Origin: Gallaecimonas sp. GXIMD4217
GTDB lineage: Bacteria; Pseudomonadota; Gammaproteobacteria; Enterobacterales; Gallaecimonadaceae
DNA: 64,000 nt
Direction of reading: 5' to 3'
Assembly: GCF_038087665.1 (NCBI RefSeq)
Contig: NZ_CP149925.1
Span: 2,604,870-2,668,869 of the forward strand
Positions 53,515 through 60,899 of the stretch are shown here, piece by piece (the stretch's first letter is position 1; every line of letters starts with the position of its first letter). A program made the translations under genes and the position numbers. The notes below the pieces were generated by a model. It saw nothing but the letters and a program-made list of their open reading frames with translations. It ran no database searches and was not told where the DNA came from.

Positions 53515-54495
53515 ATGACACAGATGCAACGACTGGTCCCCACCCTGCGTAACGACGGCGTCGATGCCGACCTGATCCACCTGATCAACACCCTGGGCGC
53601 CGCCTGCAAGGAGATCTCCTTCCGCCTGCACCAGGGCGCCCTGGCCGGCATCCTGGGCTCCACCCTGGACGAGAACATCCAGGGCGAGGTGCAGAAGAAG
53701 CTGGACGTGGTGTCCAACCAGCTGCTCAAGGACATGCTGCTGGAATGCGGCCTGGTCAAGGCCCTGGCCTCGGAAGAAGAAGAGGACGTGGTGCTGGGCG
53801 ACGAAGACGGCCAGTTCCTGGTGGCCTTCGACCCCCTGGACGGCTCCTCCAACATCGACATCAACGCCATGGTGGGCACCATCTTCTCCATCTACCGCCA
53901 TGAAGGCGAAGTGATAGGCGAGGCCGACTTCCTCAAGCCCGGCCGCGAGCAGGTGGCCGCCGGCTACGTCATCTACGGCCCCTCCTCGGTGATGGTGCTG
54001 ACCACGGGCAACGGCGTGAAGATGTTCACCCTGGATCAGACCATCGGCGAGTACATGCTTACCAACGGCGATGTGCGCATCGGCGAAGACACCAGGGAAT
54101 TCGCCATCAACATGTCCAACCAGCGCCACTGGGCCCAGCCCATGCAGGACTACATCGCCGACCTGCTGGCCGGCAAGGAAGGCCCCCGCGGCAAGAACTT
54201 CAACATGCGCTGGGTGGCGGCCATGGTCGCCGACGTGCACCGCATCCTCTGCCGCGGCGGCCTGTTCACCTACCCCTGGGACCAGCGCGAGCCCCAGAAG
54301 GCCGGCAAGCTGCGCCTGATGTACGAGGGCAACCCCATGGCCCTGCTCATCGAGCAGGCCGGCGGCATGGCCAGCACCGGCCTGGAGCCCATCCTCGACA
54401 TCCAGCCCCACGACATCCACCAGCGGGTACCCGTGGTGCTGGGCTCCAAGAACGAAGTGGCCACTTGCGTCGAGTATCACCAAAAGGCCCGGTAA
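53515..54495 (+). CDS. fbp: Fructose-1,6-bisphosphatase, class I
   Basis: The 326-residue gluconeogenic enzyme has the metal-binding [22 protein letters not shown] and the substrate segment [19 protein letters not shown]. The two candidate starts are ATG 53515 and ATG 53524. The first is used because it lies closer to the family length, but the second has a GAG nearby. The longer reading from 53392 overlaps the divergent mpl start and is rejected. Confidence 0.95.
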   Translation: MTQMQRLVPTLRNDGVDADLIHLINTLGAACKEISFRLHQGALAGILGSTLDENIQGEVQKKLDVVSNQLLKDMLLECGLVKALASEEEEDVVLGDEDGQFLVAFDPLDGSSNIDINAMVGTIFSIYRHEGEVIGEADFLKPGREQVAAGYVIYGPSSVMVLTTGNGVKMFTLDQTIGEYMLTNGDVRIGEDTREFAINMSNQRHWAQPMQDYIADLLAGKEGPRGKNFNMRWVAAMVADVHRILCRGGLFTYPWDQREPQKAGKLRLMYEGNPMALLIEQAGGMASTGLEPILDIQPHDIHQRVPVVLGSKNEVATCVEYHQKAR

Positions 54496-54521
54496 AGGCG
54501 CCGAACGGGCCGGACACACGT

Positions 54522-54550
54522 CTGGCCTGTGGCCGCCATCTGGCTATAAT
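54522..54550 (+). promoter_or_regulatory. Probable ppa promoter
   Basis: TATAAT at 54545-54550 is a perfect -10 box, with the weak -35-like CTGGCC about 17 bp upstream. It lies 45 bp before the ppa ATG in the fbp-ppa spacer. Confidence 0.55.
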
Positions 54551-54594
54551 AGGCGGTCTTGAAACCCGTCATTTGTGAATTGTAAGGACAGACC

Positions 54595-55122
54595 ATGAGC
54601 CTGAACGACGTCCCCGCCGGCAAGAACATCCCGGACGAAATCAACGTCATCATCGAGATCCCGGCCAACGCCAGCCCGATCAAGTACGAAGTGGACAAGG
54701 ACAGCGGCGCCATCTTCGTCGATCGCTTCATGGCCACCCCCATGTTCTACCCCTGCAACTACGGCTACGTGAACAACACCCTGAGCCTGGACGGCGACCC
54801 GGTCGACGTGCTGGTCCCCACCCCCTACCCGCTGATCCCCGGCGCCGTGATCCGCTGCCGTCCGGTGGGCGTGCTGAAGATGACCGACGAATCCGGTGAA
54901 GACGCCAAGGTCGTGGCCGTGCCGGTTTCCAAGCTCACCAAGATCTACGACGACGTCAACGACGTGCAGGATCTGCCGGAGCTGCTGAAGAACCAGATCA
55001 CCCACTTCTTCGAGCGCTACAAGGAGCTGGAGCCGGGCAAGTGGGTCAAGGTTGAAGGCTGGGGCGACGCCGCCGAGGCCAAGGCCGAGATCGTCAGCTC
55101 CTTCGAGCGTGCTCAGAAGTAA
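54595..55122 (+). CDS. ppa: Inorganic pyrophosphatase
   Basis: The 175-residue soluble enzyme hydrolyses pyrophosphate. Metal ligands are in GDPVDVLV and EDAKVVAVP, and the substrate residues in [17 protein letters not shown]. It starts after TGTAAGGACAG. It is the last backbone gene before the repeat-rich region; the next strong hairpin is 250 bp downstream. Confidence 0.97.
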   Translation: MSLNDVPAGKNIPDEINVIIEIPANASPIKYEVDKDSGAIFVDRFMATPMFYPCNYGYVNNTLSLDGDPVDVLVPTPYPLIPGAVIRCRPVGVLKMTDESGEDAKVVAVPVSKLTKIYDDVNDVQDLPELLKNQITHFFERYKELEPGKWVKVEGWGDAAEAKAEIVSSFERAQK

Positions 55123-55162
55123 GCTTTGTTGAACTGGCGCTGCGCCAGATCTGAAAAACCCG

Positions 55163-55262
55163 CCATCTGGCGGGGTGAGGCTCGAAACGAAAGCACTGCT
55201 TTCGTGCAGCCGAACGCGACAAATCTGTCGGGAACAGATTTGAACATCGGTGCAAAGCGACG
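55163..55262 (+). repeat. Composite structured repeat, copy A
   Basis: The order is GTGAGGCTCGAA, hairpin 1 (ACGAAAGC-ACT-GCTTTCGT), CAGCCGAACGC, hairpin 2 (CAAATCTG...CAGATTTG), then AACATCGG. The same linkers with different stems appear at 55529 (inverted), 58060 and 58885. The GGCT before and AGCC after hairpin 1 can pair. Confidence 0.75.
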
Positions 55263-55372
55263 ATGGCCCAAAGGGTGAAGACCAAGGAAGGTCTGAGTAT
55301 CCCCAGGATGGCCGAGCCGGAAGGTACTGCCAAGGAGGGCATCACCTCTAAGTCCGGCAAATGCTGATTCCC

Positions 55373-55403
55373 AAAGGGGCATATCCGTGGATATGCCCCT
55401 TTT
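55373..55403. terminator. Palindromic terminator downstream of ppa
   Basis: AAAGGGGCATATCC-GT-GGATATGCCCCTTTT is a perfect 14-bp stem with T and A runs. It lies 250 bp past ppa and may end ppa transcription or insulate the cassette region. Confidence 0.7.
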
Positions 55404-55528
55404 CATGCCCTGATGACGGAAGTTCACGGACATGGGTAACACTTTCCTTGTACCTTTCACATACTCCTAGTTAATCATGGAGCTGGGTTCTTCGAGGTTC
55501 CCCTGCGGGACCCCACTATTGAGGAGCC

Positions 55529-55697
55529 AACCTTGTAGGGTGGGTTAGCGAAGCGTAACCCACCGAATACCCAAAGACGTCACCTGATAGGCCTGAGCTG
55601 CCAACCATCCATGGCAGTTCCTTCCGGCCGGTACATCCTGTGTACCGGCGTTCGGCTGCATGGAAGTAACGCTTCCATTTCGAGCCTCACCCTTCGG
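55529..55697 (-). repeat. Composite structured repeat, copy B (inverted)
   Basis: Read on the minus strand it gives GTGAGGCTCGAA, hairpin 1 (ATGGAAG-CGTTA-CTTCCAT), CAGCCGAACGCC, and hairpin 2 (GGTACA-CAGGA-TGTACC). CCATGGATGG and finally the palindrome GGTGGGTTA-8 nt-TAACCCACC at 55539-55564 follow. The orientation is opposite to copies A, C and D. Confidence 0.75.
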
Positions 55698-56256
55698 CTC
55701 CCCTCGCCTTCTTTCGCTTGCCGCCGTACGTCACTGACGCGGTTCCCTCCGCGCAATGACTCCCTCGGCAGCCCTGCCTCAGGCCGGCTCGCGCTCATCG
55801 CAGCTCGGCACTCTCAACGGGCGATCCTGGCCGCTTCGCGACCATCAGCTGTTGGTTGCATTCAAACAGTCAGCAACATAATCTGGAGCTAATTCAGGGA
55901 AGATTTCGGGGCGGCAGGCTCAGATTAAGTATGGATACAAACACCCCTCAAAACTGTATCTCCACACAGCATATCTGCTATCGGCTCCCAAATCGTGCGC
56001 GCTATCTCCCCAAAACAGGCGCGGCTATCTCGTTCACCTTTGTAAAAGATGCTTTTGATCAAGGGACTAAGACCTGCTCGGAGTTCCGGATATCGCGCAT
56101 GGGCTGGGATAAAAACGCGCCTGCGCGTTTTTATCCTGGTGAAATCCTTGGTAAAAAAGTCTTTAGTTTTCGGCATGATGCGGAACCTAAGGAAAAGGTC
56201 TTACCAAAGGATAACGCGCATGCGCACAATACAGCGTTATGTTTCAGGGAAAGTTT
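55698..56256. other. AT-rising non-coding region before the first cassette gene
   Basis: No convincing gene. A plus frame (55931-56275) and a minus frame (55925-56176) overlap each other and look accidental; the minus one (MPKTKDFFTKDFTRIKTRRR and on) might be a remnant. The stretch contains two strong inverted repeats (56107-56136 and 56146-56210) and a short TAACGC...GCGTTA pair at 56212-56239. The latter could be a truncated attC at the left edge of the array. Confidence 0.4.
56107..56136. repeat. Perfect 13-bp hairpin
   Basis: GGATAAAAACGCG-CCTG-CGCGTTTTTATCC. The T-rich right arm means it could act as a terminator in either direction. It stands alone, 120 bp before the first cassette gene. 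Confidence 0.75.
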
Positions 56257-57009
56257 ATGCCTAATTCCGAACTAAGCTCGAATGTTGAGGCCTCCAAGAA
56301 TCGGCTAAAAGTAAGCTTGGCGAAGGCTCAAGAGCTGTCTGCCTCAAGGGGCGGAGAAATATCAGATCATAGCGTTGATTTTCTTTTGTCAGCTATATTC
56401 GTAAGAATTTGTACGACAGCAAGAACAATTTCAATGATGGCTCCTAAAGATAATTCTATCGAGTCTATCTGGGATTATGCGTCTTTGGGAACGTTGTTGA
56501 GAAATATAATGGATGCTCTAAATAGCTTCTTGTATTTAGCCGACCGATCACTTTCAAAGGAAGATAAAGATTGCCGTTTTTGGTTGTTTTCTCTACATGA
56601 TGCAGTGACAAGACAAAAGGTTTTTGAGTTCAGGGGGTCTCAAAAAGAGGCTGAAGACTGCAAAAACAGAGCAGAAGAGATGCGTGATCTGTTGCGGAAC
56701 AATGCTACGTTCTTGGCCTTAGATGATAAGAAGCAGAAACACTATCTAAAAGCGACTGATGCATTCCTTCTAAGTAAAGAGCAAATAATTGAAGCCAATG
56801 GTGGCAGTCGTGAAGATTTTCTTGGGCTATACAAGTTTTTATCGGCAAATTCCCATAGTTATCCTATGGGATTCTTTAAGATGAGTGAGCAGGAATTTGG
56901 TAAAGGCGTTCACTCTGCGATAGAAGAAAGCTATACAGACATGATCTTGAATCTTACCTCTAGTCACTTAGATTCAGCATGCATAGCCTATGAGAACTAC
57001 CTGCAATGA
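56257..57009 (+). CDS. Cassette gene of unknown function (helical, 250 residues)
   Basis: The protein of 250 residues is predicted mostly helical, with a hydrophobic stretch around residues 60-75 (IWDYASLGTLLRNIMDALNS). A charged helix (EAEDCKNRAEEMRDLLRNN) and a late SANSHSYPMGFF segment follow. The ATG at 56257 follows AGGGAAAG. GC content is far lower than in flanking backbone genes, and an attC-like site begins two bases after the stop, so it is a transferred integron cassette. The pattern recalls DUF5677-type proteins, but I do not assign it. The neighbour at 57079 is nuclease-like, so a defence role is conceivable. Confidence 0.75.
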   Translation: MPNSELSSNVEASKNRLKVSLAKAQELSASRGGEISDHSVDFLLSAIFVRICTTARTISMMAPKDNSIESIWDYASLGTLLRNIMDALNSFLYLADRSLSKEDKDCRFWLFSLHDAVTRQKVFEFRGSQKEAEDCKNRAEEMRDLLRNNATFLALDDKKQKHYLKATDAFLLSKEQIIEANGGSREDFLGLYKFLSANSHSYPMGFFKMSEQEFGKGVHSAIEESYTDMILNLTSSHLDSACIAYENYLQ

Positions 57010-57010
57010 A

Positions 57011-57082
57011 ACATAACAAACGCAAGCACTCGGAACAATTTTCCGCTGCGCTTCAAATTGTCCAGTGTTACGGGCGTTATGC
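57011..57082 (+). other. attC-like integron recombination site 1
   Basis: The 72-bp site starts with ACATAAC and ends with GTTATGC, the outer R''/R' boxes. Between them GGAACAATTT and AAATTGTCC are inverted arms with one unpaired base, and AACGC/GGGCGTT forms the outer stem. This is the imperfect hairpin with an extrahelical base that integrases recognise. The third R position in the R' box differs from consensus. Confidence 0.75.
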
Positions 57083-57846
57083 CTCACGGAGAGAATGTGG
57101 AAGAAAGTAGATACTACCGTCACATACTTAATAAAATTACCGCTGCAAAAAAAGCGGCTGATGATATGGCTTCAGATATTGATCATCCTGGGATAGAGGG
57201 CGATTTACGCGAGCTAGCTCTAAAAGAATGTATCGAGCCATTTCTGACACATAGCTTTAATGTCGGTACAGGAAAAGTCATTGATACCTATCAAAAGTTG
57301 TCAGATCAAATAGATGCTGTTATTTATCATACTAAGCTTGTTCCACCAATCTTCTTTAGCAAAGAGTTAGGCTTATATCCCGTTGAAAGTGTTCGCTATG
57401 TATTCGAGGTAAAGTCAAAGCTTAACTCTACACAAATTAAAGATTCTCTAAAGAAATTTGAGTCTATTAGAGCATTAAAGTCTTTTCCAAGGCAGCAGAA
57501 AGATGGCTCTATTACCCACGGAGGTCTACCGGCAAATGTGCTTTTCGCCTTCGGCAGTGATATATCTGGCTCAGAGATAGATAGGTTTCTAAAGTACGAT
57601 ACATATGAATACCCTGCAACGGTTGCGTTAGTGGTGTTAGGCAAAGGGTATTGGTTTTACCACTCGTCTGAGAAAAAGTGGTTTGGCACAGATACCTCAG
57701 AAAAAAATGACTTCTCAGAATTTGTATTCTTTATGACAGGGTTTATGAACACGCTATCTCAGGAAGAAAGCACTATGAGGGGGTTCAGCCCTGGAGGTTA
57801 CGTAAATCTAATTATCACAGCTATGCCAGTCGAGAAAAAGGCATAA
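57079..57846 (+). CDS. DUF6602-like protein with PD-(D/E)XK-type motif (cassette gene)
   Basis: This 255-residue protein has the layout of DUF6602: an N-terminal helical part, HPGIEGDLREL, and FNVGTGKVIDTYQKLSDQIDAVIY, followed by ESVRYVFEVKSKL. The Asp in SDQIDAVIY and Glu-x-Lys in FEVKSKL form a PD-(D/E)XK-like nuclease signature. The start ATG at 57079 lies inside the attC box with no ribosome site, as usual for cassettes; a GTG slightly downstream is possible. A second attC overlaps the stop. GC content is low. DNA cleavage is predicted, not shown. Confidence 0.75.
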   Translation: MPHGENVEESRYYRHILNKITAAKKAADDMASDIDHPGIEGDLRELALKECIEPFLTHSFNVGTGKVIDTYQKLSDQIDAVIYHTKLVPPIFFSKELGLYPVESVRYVFEVKSKLNSTQIKDSLKKFESIRALKSFPRQQKDGSITHGGLPANVLFAFGSDISGSEIDRFLKYDTYEYPATVALVVLGKGYWFYHSSEKKWFGTDTSEKNDFSEFVFFMTGFMNTLSQEESTMRGFSPGGYVNLIITAMPVEKKA

Positions 57847-57921
57847 CAAGGCAATGGTTCGGAATTTTAAAAGCTCCGGCTTCGCCTCCACTTTTAAAAT
57901 CCGCACATTGCGGCGTTAGAT
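57841..57921 (+). other. attC-like integron recombination site 2
   Basis: The 81-bp site starts GCATAAC (overlapping the stop of the DUF6602 gene) and ends GTTAGAT, matching the R' consensus GTTRRRY. Inner arms GGAATTTTAAAAG and CTTTTAAAATCC pair with one extra base, and CAATG/CATTG form the next stem outward. It is the clearer of the two attC sites. Confidence 0.82.
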
Positions 57922-57937
57922 TGAAGGAGAAGTCTTT

Positions 57938-57991
57938 ATGTCCATTACAGCAAGTGTAGGGTGCAATAACCGAAGGACATTGCGCCAGATT
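57938..57991 (+). pseudogene. Start of a third cassette gene cut off by repeat copy C
   Basis: Directly after attC 2 there is a good ribosome site (GAAGGAGAAG) and an ATG at 57938 encoding MSITAS. The composite repeat then begins (GTAGGGTGCAATAACC) and the frame ends after 18 codons. The likely continuation is the membrane-protein fragment at 58504. The joining is inferred from position and frame-free ends. Confidence 0.45.
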
Positions 57992-58275
57992 TAATGGCCG
58001 CGCAGCGGCCAGGTTTGGTCCCCTTTGAGGGCGCTGAGGTGGAGCGAGTGTGAGCTGGCCCGAGGCGGGGTGAGGCTAGAAGAGGGAGCATTGCTTCCAC
58101 GCAGCCGAATGCCGGTACACGGGATGTACCGGCCGGAAGGAACTTCCATGGATGGGTGACGACTCAGGCTTACCGGATTACGGATGATGGGTCGGTGGGT
58201 TACGCTTCGCTACCCCACCCTACAAAGGCGTCCCGTCAAAAGTCACGCCCGCCGCAGGCGAACCTCGAAGAAAGC
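57953..58275 (+). repeat. Composite structured repeat, copy C
   Basis: Modules in order: a GGTGCAAT/ATTGCGCC palindrome, TGGCCGC-GCA-GCGGCCA, GTGAGGCTAGA, and hairpin 1 (GGGAGC-ATT-GCTTCC). CAGCCGAATGCC, hairpin 2 (GGTACA-CGGGA-TGTACC), CCATGGATGG and the GGTGGGTTA/TACCCCACC palindrome at 58194-58219 follow. A stretch shared with 59449, GTCAAAAGYCACGCCCGCCG, comes last. There is no gene in 57992-58382. Confidence 0.75.
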
Positions 58276-58382
58276 CGCTAGAAGCCGCAAAGCCGTCCAA
58301 AAACAGCCACTAAACTCAATAAACCAAGGCAGGGGCCTGCCACCTAAGCAATTCCTCGCTCCCAAGACCAACGAGCGCAAAG

Positions 58383-58508
58383 ATGACTGACTACTTCTGG
58401 TTCTCCACCCTGATCGCCGCCAACGCCCTGTTGCTGGTGGTGCTGGCCATCAACGTGTCGCGGCTGCGGATCCGCCACGGGGTGTCCTACGGCGACGGCG
58501 GCAACAAA
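58383..58508 (+). pseudogene. Truncated 5' part of a MAPEG-family gene
   Basis: The first 42 codons (MTDYFWFSTLIAANALLLVV and on, to GGNK) are clearly homologous to the start of the intact MAPEG gene at 59565, with about nine differences. The homology then stops abruptly and the frame runs into an unrelated membrane-protein fragment. The upstream 130 bp also resemble the sequence before the intact gene. Divergence shows that this is not a very recent copy. Confidence 0.7.
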
Positions 58509-58812
58509 CCAAACGGATACTCCCGCCACCAAGCCGGGGCCGATACTCATCACCATCACGGCTCTGCTGTTAATCCTCAATATATTCCTGGCCATGTCAT
58601 TTGCCGGACTGAAGGGAATGAATGGTGCATACGGTATCGGCTATATCACCGGCAGAGTGCTGGTTGCGCCCTTTATCGTCATCGCGCTGTTCCAAATCGG
58701 CAAAGGCTTCAGGAATAGCCGCTCGCGCACCAAGATCTTCCTGTGGACCTCTGTTGTCATAACGCTTTCACTGTTGGGCAACATCGGCTCTGCCGTGCAG
58801 GGTCACATGTAA
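58504..58812 (+). pseudogene. 3' part of a small membrane-protein gene, 5' end missing
   Basis: A frame that is open from the junction reads TNQTDTPATKPGPILITIT, then three hydrophobic segments, ending GNIGSAVQGHM. No start codon exists near the junction; an internal ATG at 58594 could give 72 residues. The TAAC after the stop could be the first box of an attC cut off by repeat D. It is probably the remainder of the cassette gene that starts at 57938. Confidence 0.55.
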
Positions 58813-58936
58813 CTTGTAAGGCGCAATATCCGCAGGGCATTGCGCCGGATTTTATGGCCGCGCAGCGGCCAAGTCTGGTCCCCTTATGAGCAGCCGAGGT
58901 GGGTGAGCCTCGAAACAAAGAGCACTGCTCTTTGTG
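58813..58936 (+). repeat. Composite structured repeat, copy D (head)
   Basis: The same module order as copy C: GGCGCAAT/ATTGCGCC, TGGCCGC-GCA-GCGGCCA, GTGAGCCTCGAA, and hairpin 1 (ACAAAGAGC-ACT-GCTCTTTGT). It then passes into the tandem units. Here the linker pair is GCC...GGC instead of the GGCT...AGCC of the other copies, so the pairing is kept by a double change. Confidence 0.75.
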
Positions 58937-59441
58937 CTGGCGAACGCGAGCCCTCGGATGGGCGAGCAGGAATGAACCGCCATGGATGGGCTGACAACTC
59001 ATGCTTACCAGGTGACTACCGTGGACAATTGGTGGGTTACGCTTCGCTAACCCACCCTACATTACTGGCGAACGCGAGCCCTCGGATGGGCGAGCAGGAA
59101 TGAACCGCCATGGATGGCTGACAACTCATGCTTACCAGGTGACTACCGTGGATAATGGTGGGTTACGCTTCGCTAACCCACCCTACATTACTGGCGAACG
59201 CGAGCCCTCGGATGGGCGAGTAGGAATGAGCCGCCATGGATGGCTGACAACTCATGCTTACCAGGTGACTACCGTGGACAATTGGTGGGTTACGCTTCGC
59301 TAACCCACCCTACATTACTGGCGAACGCGAGCCCTCGGATGGGCGAGCAGGAATGAACCGCCATGGATGGCTGACAACTCATGCTTACCAGGTGACTACC
59401 GTTGATAATGGTGGGTTACGCTTCGCTAACCCACCCTGCAA
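58937..59441 (+). repeat. Four tandem units of 126-128 bp
   Basis: Units start at 58937, 59065, 59191 and 59318 with CTGGCGAACGCGAGCCCTCG. Each holds a GCCC/GGGC hairpin, CGCCATGGATGG, TGACAACTCATGCTTACC, and the palindrome GGTGGGTTA-8 nt-TAACCCACC. Units differ by a few bases (GGACAATT versus GATAAT before the palindrome), alternating between neighbours. There is no gene here; short frames across the units are artefacts. The 59442-59564 stretch resembles 58222-58382. Confidence 0.92.
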
Positions 59442-59564
59442 GGTTGGCCCGTCAAAAGCCACGCCCGCCGCAGGCGAACCTCGAAGAAAGCCACTCATCG
59501 CGACAAAGCCGTCCAAAAACAGCCGCTAAACTAAAAACTCCCTCCTTCCCCATGGAGCACCGCC

Positions 59565-59951
59565 ATGCCCGACTACTTCTGGTTCTCCCTCCTGGTCGCC
59601 GCCAATGGCCTGCTGCTGGTGGTGCTGGCGCTGAACGTATCCCTGCTCAGGATCAAGCACGGGGTCTCCTACGGTTACGGCGGCAACAAGAAGCTGCGGG
59701 CGGCCATCCGCACCCACAGCAACGGCGCCGAGCATGTGCCCGTGTACGGCCTCTTGATCCTGGCACTGACATTCCTTGGCGCCTCCAATGCCCTGCTGGC
59801 GGTGCTGGTGATCGGCTTTACCCTGGCCAGGGTTTCCCATGCCGCCGGCATGCTCTGGCGCATCTTCCCGGCGCGGCGGCTGGGCGCGGGCTTTACCTAT
59901 ATCTTCCAGGCCGTTGCCGTGGCCTCCATCCTGGCCCGGCTGGTTTTCTGA
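59565..59951 (+). CDS. MAPEG-family membrane protein
   Basis: The 128-residue protein has four predicted transmembrane helices and the MAPEG pattern RAAIRTHSNGAEHVPVYGLLILAL, followed by ARVSHAAGMLWRI. The family includes glutathione transferases and eicosanoid enzymes; bacterial members resemble YecN. The ATG at 59565 follows GGAG. A truncated relative stands 1.2 kb upstream, and the same upstream motif precedes both. The substrate is unknown; a glutathione-dependent detoxification role is plausible. Confidence 0.85.
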   Translation: MPDYFWFSLLVAANGLLLVVLALNVSLLRIKHGVSYGYGGNKKLRAAIRTHSNGAEHVPVYGLLILALTFLGASNALLAVLVIGFTLARVSHAAGMLWRIFPARRLGAGFTYIFQAVAVASILARLVF

Positions 59952-60100
59952 GCAAGGCCCGCCTTTCACCGCCGACACCACTCACAAAGCCGGGAAGGCT
60001 AAACTTTTAAAGGAGCTGGTTTTCAGGCCTGGCTGCGGCGATTGCGGACTTCCAGCACCCATGCCGATTGCCGCAGCAACAGCGGTACGGGAGTTCTGTC

Positions 60101-60859
60101 ATGAAGTCCTTCGCAAAGTGTCGGTACCTCCTGGCCTGGCTGCTGCTGTTCAACGCTTCCCCTGTCCAAAGCGATACCGTCACCGTCAGCACCTTCGACT
60201 GGTGCCCCTATATCTGCCCCGAAAGTGCGGCATACCCCGGGCTGCTGGTGGAATACACCAGGGCCATCTTCGAACGGGCCGGTTACGAGGTCGCCTTCAT
60301 CCCCTACCCCTGGTCCAGGGCCATCCGTCATACCGCCACCGGGGACGCCGACGCCCTGCTGGCGCCGGCCAGGAACGAGACCCCGGACTTCATCTTTCCC
60401 GACACGGCCATAGGCGCCCAGCGCTTCTGCTTCTTCACCCGGGCCGATGATCCCTGGCGCTACCGGGAACCGGACTCCGTGGCCGGCAGGATCATCCTCT
60501 ATCCACTGGACGCCCTGCCCGAGGTGCTGGCCCCCCATCGGGACAAGGCCCGCTTCCAGGGCAAGGCCTACGGGAAAGACTACCTGGGCCAGTCCGTCAA
60601 GATGCTCGAGTCCGGCCATATCGACACCACCCTGATGACCTACTACTCGATGGTTTATTTCCTTAACGGGCAGGGCCTGTCGGAGCACATCGGCTCGGCC
60701 GGCTGTGTCAGCCGCCAGGCGCTTTATCTTGCCTTCAGCCCGGCCCCGGAAAAGGCGGACAGGGTCGCCATCCTGATCGCCGCTTTTGAAGACGCCATAG
60801 GGCAACTCAGGAAGGAAGGGTATTTCGAGAAACTGCTGAAGAAATACCAGCTGCAGTAA
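60101..60859 (+). CDS. Periplasmic solute-binding protein, family 3-like, orphan
   Basis: The 252-residue protein has a signal peptide (KCRYLLAWLLLFNASPVQS). It shows the SBP_bac_3 pattern starting VTVSTFDWCPYICPE, with YPGLLVEYTRAIFERAGYEVAF and a late FEDAIGQLRKEGYFEKLLKKY. Such proteins bind amino acids or small acids, either for ABC transporters or as stand-alone sensors. No permease is adjacent, and many marine gammaproteobacteria have similar orphans. The four cysteines may form disulfides. The ligand is unknown. Confidence 0.85.
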   Translation: MKSFAKCRYLLAWLLLFNASPVQSDTVTVSTFDWCPYICPESAAYPGLLVEYTRAIFERAGYEVAFIPYPWSRAIRHTATGDADALLAPARNETPDFIFPDTAIGAQRFCFFTRADDPWRYREPDSVAGRIILYPLDALPEVLAPHRDKARFQGKAYGKDYLGQSVKMLESGHIDTTLMTYYSMVYFLNGQGLSEHIGSAGCVSRQALYLAFSPAPEKADRVAILIAAFEDAIGQLRKEGYFEKLLKKYQLQ

Positions 60860-60899
60860 TGGCGGGGGCCGCCAGCCGTTGACAATGGAGGCCGAATTT

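Larger units (their letters stand above)
55123..55528. other. Non-coding stretch after ppa with repeat copy A
   Basis: The stretch begins with the hairpin ACTGGCGC/GCGCCAG and a CCCGCCA/TGGCGGG hairpin. Repeat copy A and a strong palindromic terminator at 55373 follow. A minus-strand frame of 115 codons runs through this DNA but is made of repeat sequence and is not called as a gene. A GTTCACGGACATGGGTAAC stretch at about 55422 might be an insertion-sequence end remnant; this is unsure. Confidence 0.5.

Noticed and set aside
55113-55460. Minus-strand frame of 115 codons after ppa
   Set aside because: It overlaps the ppa end and consists of repeat and terminator hairpins; similar frames arise wherever this repeat occurs.
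55856-56275. Plus-strand frame of 139 codons and the overlapping minus-strand frame of 83 codons
   Set aside because: They overlap each other, cross strong hairpins, and have no ribosome site or recognised domain.
58937-59441. Possible CRISPR array
   Set aside because: Units of 127 bp are contiguous with no variable spacers and no cas genes, so it is a simple tandem repeat.
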